This document shows positions 26,892-33,471 of a DNA stretch of 33,471 nt, in pieces. The notes under the pieces are model-generated. The model did no database searches, had not been told where the DNA came from, and saw only the letters and a program-made list of their open reading frames with translations. Positions within the stretch are counted from its first letter, which is position 1, and each line of letters begins with the position of its first letter. Location: positions 1 to 33,471 of the forward strand of contig JAPYSM010000004.1 of assembly GCA_029936485.1 (NCBI GenBank), in the 5' to 3' direction. The position numbers and the translations under genes were made by a program. The DNA is from Dehalococcoidia bacterium (GTDB lineage: Bacteria > Chloroflexota > Dehalococcoidia > Lucifugimonadales > Lucifugimonadaceae).

Positions 26892-28103
26892 CTAGCCGGC
26901 CACGTCCAGCATTCGCTGGAGTGCAACCCGGGCGTCGATCGCCGTCTGTCCGTCCACCTTGATCGGGTTGATCACAAGACCGGCCATCAGGCCGTCCAGG
27001 ACCCAGAGCAGGTAAGCCGGGTGGATCCGGTACATCGTGGCGCAGGGGCACACGATCGGATCCAGGCAGAACACCGTCTTGTCAGGGTTTTCCTTGGCGA
27101 GCCGATTGACCAGGTTGATCTCTGTCCCGACCCCCCAAACGGATCCGGCAGGCGCCTCCGAGATCATCTTGACGATGTACTCGGTCGAACCGACGTAATC
27201 GGCGGCGTCCACGGCTTCTCGTGTGCACTCCGGGTGAACGATGACGTTCACGTCCGGGTACTTGTCGCGGGATGCCTGGATCTGCTGTGAGGTAAACCTC
27301 GTGTGGACCGAGCAATGACCCTGCCAGAGGATCACCCGGGCTCGCCGAATCACTTCTGGAGAGTGGCCGCCCATAAGCGCATACGGATTCCAGACAATAA
27401 TCTCGTCTTCCGGGATACCCATCTTGAGCGCCGTGTTGCGGCCAAGGTGCTGGTCTGGGAGGAAGAGGACGCGCTTGCTGCGCTCAAACGACCAGTCAAA
27501 CGTCAGATCGGCGTTGCTTGAGGTGCAGACGATACCGCCATTGCGGCCGCACAGCGCCTTGATGTCCGCCGTCGAGTTCATGTAGGTGATCGGGACAATC
27601 TCGTCTTCGCCACCGAGGACGGACGTCAGGTCTTCCCACGCATCCTCAACGTCTTCGGTCTGCGCCATATCACTCATCGAGCAACCGGCAGCCATGTTCG
27701 GAAGAATTACCGTCTGTTGCGGACCACTCAGTACGTCTGCGGTCTCTGCCATGAAATGGACGCCACAGAAAATGATGTACTCGGCGTCTTTTTGCTCGGA
27801 TGCCAGACGAGAGAGCTTGTACGAGTCTCCGGAGAAGTCTGCGTGCTTGAAAACGTCTTCGCGCTGATAGTGATGGCCCAGGACGATGACCTGATCGCCC
27901 AGCACTTCACGTGCGCTGACGACGCCATCGTTGACTTCTTCTGGCGTCATTTTGAGGTACCTGATCGGCACCTTCTGCCATCTGACGCCTGCCTGGAATT
28001 CCTCCTCCAGGGTCAGGGTTCGCAGGTTGCCGTCTGTTTTGCAGAAGGCTGACTGCTCCAGTTCGGTAATCGGAATTACGATCTGTCGTGAGCCGGTGGT
28101 CAT
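26892..28103 (-). CDS. nadA: Quinolinate synthase
   Basis: 403 aa; [91 protein letters not shown]. ATGA overlap with miaB. Confidence 0.96.
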   Translation of the reverse strand: [403 protein letters not shown]

Positions 28104-29431
28104 GCTGGATACACCCTCAGTCGATCTCCCGCAGCCAGCATTTCAGCCGCCGTAACCTTTCCCTGTAACGACCAGGGAGTGGTCTCGGTAATTCGCACGC
28201 TGGCGAATCCGCCTATACGAGTCTCGAGCGTCTCAGAGTTTTCTAGGTGGACAAGTTTATCCGTTCTTGTGCGTCCCGTGAACCTTCCCCTTGAATACCC
28301 GTCGATGAGGACATCGAATTCCCGGTCCGCGAGGCCGGCGTTGATCTCGGTACAGATGGTTTCCTGCAGCTCGTTCAACTCAACCAGGCGACACTTCTTT
28401 TCCTCGATCGAGACGGTGTCGGGATGCTGACGCGCCGCAATAGTACCTGGCCTGACAGAGTACGCGGCTGAATGAACCTTATCGAACCGCACCTGCGTGA
28501 GGATATCGAGAGTATTTGCAAACTGTTCCTCTGTTTCTCCAGAGAAACCCACGATCACGTCCGTGACCATAGCGATATCCGGGATGATTGTCCGGACCTC
28601 GTCTATCTTACGGAGGTACTCATCTCGTGTGTATCCACGACGCATTCGTTCCAGGATCACGTCATCGCCCGCCTGGAACGGCAGATTGATGTTCTCGCAC
28701 ACCTTGGGAAGCTCCCCGACGGCGCGGATGATCTTCTCCGACATGTCACTCGGGTGGGATGTCAAAAACCGGATACGATCCAATCCGCTCACTTCGTTGA
28801 TGGCATACAACAGGTCCGCCAGATCATGAGCCGGATCGAGGCCGTGCCCGTACGAATCTACGTTCTGTCCGAGCAGCGTGACCTCTCGGACGCCTCGGCT
28901 CACGAGCATCTCTGTCTCGTGGACAAGTTCTTCCACCGAACGACTGACTTCTCGGCCACGTCGGTAAGGGATTATGCAGAAGCTGCAAAACTTGTCACAG
29001 CCGTGGATGATCGGGATAAAGGTTGAGACTTTGGGATCGGCCGGCAGGAGTTCTTGAATACAGCCGTCGGGGTCTATGCCTATCGCCTCGCCTGCCATCT
29101 CAAGGATGGGCCGGAACTGTTGTGGGCGCGCCCATGCATCAACCTGAGGGAATCGACGGTTGAGTTCTTCGCTATTGGGGCCGACCATGCAGCCCATGAC
29201 CGCTATACGGCGTTCCGGGTAGATATCTTTGGCTTTTTTGAGATCACCTAGCAGCCCGGTCGCCCGGTCTTCAGAACTCTGGCGCACGACGCAGGTGTTG
29301 AGCACGACTACGTCAGCCCCGCGGGGGTCGTCGCACTCGGACAGGCCAAGCTGTTCGAACCCGCTCGCGAGTCGTTCAGAGTCAGCCTTGTTCATCTGAC
29401 AGCCGACTGTCCAGATGTGATAAGTGGTCAT
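28100..29431 (-). CDS. miaB: tRNA-2-methylthio-N6-dimethylallyladenosine synthase
   Basis: ORF 28100..29506; likely ATG at 29431 (MTTYHIWTVGCQMNKADSERLASGFEQLG). Radical-SAM motif HGCDKFCSFCIIPYRRGREVSRS, C-terminal TRAM region. Confidence 0.94.
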   Translation of the reverse strand: MTTYHIWTVGCQMNKADSERLASGFEQLGLSECDDPRGADVVVLNTCVVRQSSEDRATGLLGDLKKAKDIYPERRIAVMGCMVGPNSEELNRRFPQVDAWARPQQFRPILEMAGEAIGIDPDGCIQELLPADPKVSTFIPIIHGCDKFCSFCIIPYRRGREVSRSVEELVHETEMLVSRGVREVTLLGQNVDSYGHGLDPAHDLADLLYAINEVSGLDRIRFLTSHPSDMSEKIIRAVGELPKVCENINLPFQAGDDVILERMRRGYTRDEYLRKIDEVRTIIPDIAMVTDVIVGFSGETEEQFANTLDILTQVRFDKVHSAAYSVRPGTIAARQHPDTVSIEEKKCRLVELNELQETICTEINAGLADREFDVLIDGYSRGRFTGRTRTDKLVHLENSETLETRIGGFASVRITETTPWSLQGKVTAAEMLAAGDRLRVYPA

Positions 29432-29463
29432 AAAGGGCGGGCCGTGAATTGATGTGAAATACG

Positions 29464-29556
29464 TGGCGGAGGGAGAGGGATTCGAACCCTCGAAGGGGCT
29501 TGACACCCCTTACCGGTTTAGCAAACCGGCGCACTAGGCCTCTATGCGACCCCTCC
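29464..29556 (-). tRNA. tRNA-Ser(GCT)
   Basis: Reverse strand ggaggggtcgcatagaggcctagtgcgccggtttgctaaaccggtaaggggtgtcaagccccttcgagggttcgaatccctctccctccgcca: 7-bp acceptor, anticodon arm CCGGT-TTGCTAA-ACCGG, long variable arm AAGGGG...CCCCTT, T-arm GAGGG-TTCGAAT-CCCTC, encoded CCA. Confidence 0.96.
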
Positions 29557-29785
29557 ACGGTAGTTAAGCCCTGGCTAGAACTATACCGACGCCTAGTTGG
29601 GCGCGCAATTATTTTGGGGTGGCTGAACAGCGTGTTAGGTACAGAGTTTGAAGGGCCTACATTTCCTCCTACCATCTGCTGCATGCCCCATCATTCACAC
29701 GCAGATGGGAATCCATGAAACAGCAAATGTGCGGCAATAGCACACAAACACATCACGTATCTGGGTACCAAGTCAGGAGTATCCC

Positions 29786-29986
29786 GTCATTTTGAGTCCG
29801 AGGCTAAGAATGTCCCGGGTTTGTGTCCATCCGGGTGCATTTATGGAAATACTGCGCTCAAGTCCCGGTTGGTCACATGAGTGCGCCCGGTTTGGACAGT
29901 TAGTCTCGAGTAGGCTCGAAGTTTGAGATCCGGCGTCCAATTTATGACAACCCGGAAGATCCCTCGCGTGCGGTCTTCAAAATGAC
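29786..29986. repeat. MITE-like ~200-bp element with terminal inverted repeats
   Basis: GTCATTTTGA at 29786-29795 and TCAAAATGAC at 29977-29986 (10-bp perfect TIR); intergenic; no ORF of note. Confidence 0.45.
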
Positions 29987-30073
29987 AGCACAGTCGTTGC
30001 TCTAAACTTCCATGAGGTTCTCAAACGATAGGCGCTGGGCGGGCCGGCTGCCCCGCCTTGGGCGTTTTCGTCT

Positions 30074-30502
30074 TCAGGCCGTTGTTCGCTCTGATCCTGG
30101 GTCGCCTATCCAGACTTCTCCGCCCTCGAAGTACTCTTTCTTCCAGATCGGAACGACCTCTTTGAGGCGGTCTACAAAGTGTAGAGTCGCTTCAAAAGCG
30201 GGGCGTCGGTGCGCCGCGGATACGGCAATTACTAGGCTCAGCTCGCCAATATCTACGCGCCCGATGCGGTGCGCCACGGCGACCTTGTCGATCTCCCATC
30301 GATCCTTGATCTCGTCGATCAACTCCTGGAGTTTCTCATCGGCCATCGGCCTGTACGCCTCGTACTCCAAATACTCGACGCCCCGCCCATCATTGTGGTT
30401 GCGTGTGATGCCCTCAAACGTGATTACGGCACCATCTGTGTCCTCACGGACGGCGCCCGTGAGGACCTTCGGATCGAGTGGCTGTTCTGTGATGATTATC
30501 AT
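30074..30502 (-). CDS. moaE: Molybdopterin synthase catalytic subunit
   Basis: 142 aa; GAVITFEGITRNHNDGRGVEYLEYEAYRPMADEKL, AHRIGRVDIGELSLVIAVSAAHRRPAFEA, VPIWKKEYFEGGEVWIG. Confidence 0.95.
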   Translation of the reverse strand: MIIITEQPLDPKVLTGAVREDTDGAVITFEGITRNHNDGRGVEYLEYEAYRPMADEKLQELIDEIKDRWEIDKVAVAHRIGRVDIGELSLVIAVSAAHRRPAFEATLHFVDRLKEVVPIWKKEYFEGGEVWIGDPGSERTTA

Positions 30503-30528
30503 GATGGGATGCGAATTTTACTTTGTTA

Positions 30529-30936
30529 TCAGCGGGAGCGAGCGATATGTGCCAATTCAACCTTGCTCCCTCTCCCAGCGGGAGAGGGAGCAAGGTGAGG
30601 GAAAAGCCACGTACTCCAGCAACGTTTCTAATACGCCATCAAGATTCTCGAACACATCATTGTTCCAGAATCTGAACAGGCGATAACCGCGACGTTCAAA
30701 AACGCCGTGAACTCGTTGCCTGCCTTTACGGTATCCATGTGTTGGGAACCGACCATTTCAATTATCAGATGATCTTTTTCATTGCAAAAATCGACCACTT
30801 AAGCTGGAACGGGGAACTGGCGGCGAAAGTTTGCGCCCGCTAACCGCCCATTACGGGGTCGAGACCAAATCAACATTCCCGCGTCGGTTTGGTTGTAGCG
30901 TAACTTCCTGGCAATCGGTGTGTATCGAGAATTCCG
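30529..30936 (-). pseudogene. Decayed DUF559 (very-short-patch-repair/restriction-endonuclease-like) gene
   Basis: Reverse strand: RYTPIARKLRYNQTDAGMLIWSRPRNGRLAGANFRRQFPVPA*VVDFCNEKDHLIIEMVGSQHMD then, after a frameshift, RGYRLFRFWNNDVFENLDGVLETLLEYVAFPHLAPSPAGRG; matches the DUF559 pattern but with an in-frame stop and a frameshift. Confidence 0.75.
30561..30595. repeat. Dispersed palindrome, best copy (15-bp arms)
   Basis: ccttgctccctctcc-cagcg-ggagagggagcaagg, perfect 15-bp arms; related degenerate copies at ~18730-18752 and ~30973-30994. Confidence 0.75.
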
Positions 30937-31002
30937 ACGTGCCGACCCGATAAGTCTTCTTGCTCACCACAGCCCTCTTCCGCTGGGAGAGGGGAATCTC
31001 AA

Positions 31003-31248
31003 CTACCCTCCGCTCACAGGTGGTATCAGGGCCAGTTCGTCACCGTCGGAGAGTACGGCGTTGAATCCCACGTACTCATTATTGATCGCCGCCATGAGGC
31101 TGATCGGTGCTGTCCATTCCTTCGGGGCGTTGTGCTGGGCCGTGTCGATGGCGTCCTTCACTGTCGCGCCGGATGGAAGCTCAACGAAGAAATCGCCGGT
31201 CCCCGCTCTATCACGGAGTCCGGCGAACAGTTTGATGACAATCTTCAT
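31003..31248 (-). CDS. moaD: MoaD/ThiS-family sulfur carrier protein
   Basis: 81 aa MKIVIKLFAGLRDRAGTGDFFVELPSGATVKDAIDTAQ...NNEYVGFNAVLSDGDELALIPPVSGG; terminal GG. Confidence 0.93.
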   Translation of the reverse strand: MKIVIKLFAGLRDRAGTGDFFVELPSGATVKDAIDTAQHNAPKEWTAPISLMAAINNEYVGFNAVLSDGDELALIPPVSGG

Positions 31249-31420
31249 GGTCGAAAGGTTCTCAGGTCACGTGTCACGATTGCTTCAAGTATAAGGCTGG
31301 CCGAGGGAAAATCGGCGATCTCACCACAATACTCAGCTTCACTACACGGCCCCTCACATGGCACAATTAGCCCTCTGAATATGAGATATGGGTCCCGCAC
31401 GCGGGCGACGACAGGGCACG

Positions 31421-32380
31421 ATGGCAATCTCAAAGGTATTTATAGACGGTTCGTACGGCACCACGGGTCTCAGGATCCGTGAACGGCTTGAACCGCGCGA
31501 CGACATCGATGTGGTCGTGGTGGACAAAGATCTCCGTCGAAATGTTGATGAACGACGCGAGGCGCTCGTGAATTCCGACCTCGCGATCCTCTGCTTGCCA
31601 GACGATGCGGCGGTAGAAGCTGCTGGATGGGCTGCCGATAGTGATACGAAGATCATCGATCCTTCAACGGCGCACCGTGTCGTTGAAGGCTGGGTTTACG
31701 GGCTGCCGGAGATGGCTCCGAGACAGCGTGAAGCGGTACGTGAATCAGACACGGTGTCGAATCCGGGCTGTTACCCGACCGGGGTTATTCTTTGTGTCCG
31801 GCCGTTGACCGAGGCGGGCATCCTGTCAAAGGACGCTCCAATCACGATCCATGCCCTGTCCGGATACTCCGGAGGCGGCAAGAATCTGATCGCAAAATGG
31901 GAAGGTGGACAGCCTGATCTAGCTGGTCTTCCTTTTGAATCGCCGTACGCGCTCCACACAGAACACAAGCATGTTCCAGAGATAAAGAAATACTCGGGAC
32001 TTACATACGAGCCCCAGTTCATGCCGGCTGTCGGCCCTTTCCTGAAGGGAATGCGAGTTGAAATTCCCCTTCACAACTCGGTAATTCAGAAGGACGCTTC
32101 GTCCGAGACGATATGGAAGATTCTCAGCGAACGCTACGCCGATGAACTGCTGGTAAACGTTGTGTCTATAGACGACGCACTCGCCTACTCAGACCCAGCG
32201 TTCGATCCCCAGGCCCGGAACGACAACGATGGGTTGGACATCTCGGTGGTCCCGAACATCCTGGGACATGTCTTGCTGATTATCCAAATAGACAATCTGG
32301 GCAAGGGTGCGTCAGGCGCGGCGATCCAGAATATGAACCTGATGCTTGGACTGCCGGAACACGCTGGACTCACTGTCTGA
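31421..32380 (+). CDS. argC: N-acetyl-gamma-glutamyl-phosphate reductase (type 2-like)
   Basis: ORF 31388..32380; likely ATG at 31421 (MAISKVFIDGSYGTTGLRIRERLEPRDDIDV); LAILCLPDDAA, VSNPGCYPTGVIL active-site Cys, HALSGYSGGGKNLI, GLPEMAPRQREAV. Confidence 0.95.
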   Translation: MAISKVFIDGSYGTTGLRIRERLEPRDDIDVVVVDKDLRRNVDERREALVNSDLAILCLPDDAAVEAAGWAADSDTKIIDPSTAHRVVEGWVYGLPEMAPRQREAVRESDTVSNPGCYPTGVILCVRPLTEAGILSKDAPITIHALSGYSGGGKNLIAKWEGGQPDLAGLPFESPYALHTEHKHVPEIKKYSGLTYEPQFMPAVGPFLKGMRVEIPLHNSVIQKDASSETIWKILSERYADELLVNVVSIDDALAYSDPAFDPQARNDNDGLDISVVPNILGHVLLIIQIDNLGKGASGAAIQNMNLMLGLPEHAGLTV

Positions 32381-32769
32381 CGTTCTCTGAGCTGCCCTGA
32401 TCTTCTGGGAATTGATTCAATCCCGGTCTCTGTTGGGAGATCACGGGTATGCAGTTCGGCAGAAGCTAACTCACTGATCCAAAGAGCAAAATCCGAGATG
32501 TGGCACGATCTCGGTGTCGAACGGTGTCCATCACGATCAGGAGAAAGCCGCTTTAGTGCTTGAAGTAATTCCCGAAACTAACCTGACCTGTCCCGAGTGC
32601 CGGGGTCGTTCACGCCGAGATCACGTTGGCGTACAACTGACTGGTTGCGTATGACTACACGTCTTGCGTGCGAACCTGACCCCACCTGAGAGCGGTTTCT
32701 CCGTTTTCTGCTCCTCACGGATCTATTGTGTCCAGTCGTCCAACGTAAAAAGGCAGGGATCATCTCGTA

Positions 32770-33054
32770 ACTCCAGCATGATCGTGGAACGGCAGCGGCG
32801 TACGAAGCGAAGACACATAAGAGCATCGCCTTTATCCCAAACGGTGGTACGACCAACGTGATTCTTGACCACTTCACAAGCGGTCCGTTTAATGGCGAGA
32901 TTCGCCGTTTACTTGCGAACTGCAGTGTGTCGACACTGGAGATCGGGCCGGGATCGGGGTCGTTAACAAATATGAACGAGGTGTCTCACCCGCCGTGGGA
33001 ATTGATCACACCGACGCGTGAACACCCTCGCTCAACAGCGCTTTCTCGTTGACA
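32770..33054 (+). pseudogene. Decayed C-terminal fragment of a histidine phosphatase (phosphoglycerate-mutase-like) protein
   Basis: Frame reads QHDRGTAAAYEAKTHKSIAFIPNGGTTNVILDHFTSGPFNGEIRRLLANCSVSTLEIGPGSGSLTNMNEVSHPPWELITP; resembles the VSHGGTINVILAHLLG...NCSITxLE...LNDTSHL C-terminus, but catalytic SHG is PNG and no N-terminal RHGE part is evident in this frame. Confidence 0.5.
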
Positions 33055-33171
33055 CTACTTACCCGCCGTACCTACACTTGATTGGTTAACAACCTGAACG
33101 ACGGTGTTTTTGCCGCGTCCGGGCGTCCTTCGAATGTCACTGGCAAACGTAACTGGAGATATCTTCCTTCT

Positions 33172-33432
33172 ATGGTTCGCATCCGGCTGCGCCGCATTGG
33201 CGCAAAGGGCCACCCGTTTTACCGTGTAGTAGTCGCTGACCAGCGCACCGCCCGCAATGGAGCCTTCATCGAGCAGATTGGCACGTTCGACCCTATGACC
33301 GATCCGTCCGAGGTCAAGATCGACGAACAGCTGGCCCTCAAATGGCTGCGCCAGGGCGCACAGCCCAGCGAGTCCGTCGGGGCCATGCTGAAGAAGCTTG
33401 GCATCTTGGATAAAGTGAAAGAGACCGCCTGA
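33172..33432 (+). CDS. rpsP: 30S ribosomal protein S16
   Basis: Likely ATG at 33172: MVRIRLRRIGAKGHPFYRVVVADQRTARNGAFIEQIGTFDPMTDPSEVKIDEQLALKWLRQGAQPSESVGAMLKKLGILDK. Confidence 0.96.
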   Translation: MVRIRLRRIGAKGHPFYRVVVADQRTARNGAFIEQIGTFDPMTDPSEVKIDEQLALKWLRQGAQPSESVGAMLKKLGILDKVKETA

Positions 33433-33436
33433 TCTC

Positions 33437-33471
33437 ATGAAAGAGATGGTTGAGTACATCGCCCGCGCCCT
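33437..33471 (+). CDS. khpA: KH-domain RNA-binding protein KhpA, 5' fragment (runs off right edge)
   Basis: ATG at 33437: MKEMVEYIARA..., canonical KhpA (YlqC) N-terminus, 4 bp after the rpsP stop. Confidence 0.7.
   Translation, partial: MKEMVEYIARA

Noticed and set aside
26352-27290. 312-aa plus-strand ORF across nadC/nadA
   Set aside because: Runs antisense through two well-supported genes; composition (Arg/His-rich) typical of shadow frames.

Overview
GC-rich bacterial chromosomal segment. Gene content and the many TTG/GTG starts suggest a Chloroflexota (SAR202/Dehalococcoidia-like) genome, but that is inference. Most genes are housekeeping: a rpmH-rnpA-yidD-[PQQ-like propeller lipoprotein]-yidC-jag block (-), hemA-hemL (-), purL (+), miaB-nadA-nadC (-) behind a tRNA-Ser(GCT), moaD and moaE (-), argC, and rpsP-khpA (+). 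No CRISPR array, rRNA, intact transposase or oriC-like DnaA-box cluster was seen. The strongest unusual signals are: (1) a two-domain rhodanese whose active-site Cys codon is an in-frame TGA, followed by a perfect SECIS-like hairpin in the coding sequence and 41 more homologous codons, making it a candidate selenocysteine sulfurtransferase that ordinary ORF calling truncates; (2) a GreA-like elongation factor fused to an N-terminal domain resembling the core-binding (SAM-like) domain of tyrosine recombinases; (3) a PQQ-propeller lipoprotein inserted between yidD and yidC, plus a ~104-bp out-of-frame yidC/jag overlap; (4) a standalone PEP-synthase-type ATP-grasp gene followed by what looks like the decayed start of its partner; (5) a decayed DUF559 endonuclease-like gene between moaD and moaE, flanked by dispersed palindromes; (6) a ~200-bp MITE-like inverted-repeat element. 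Small genes missing from the supplied ORF track (rpmH, the khpA start) were recovered by reading the sequence.
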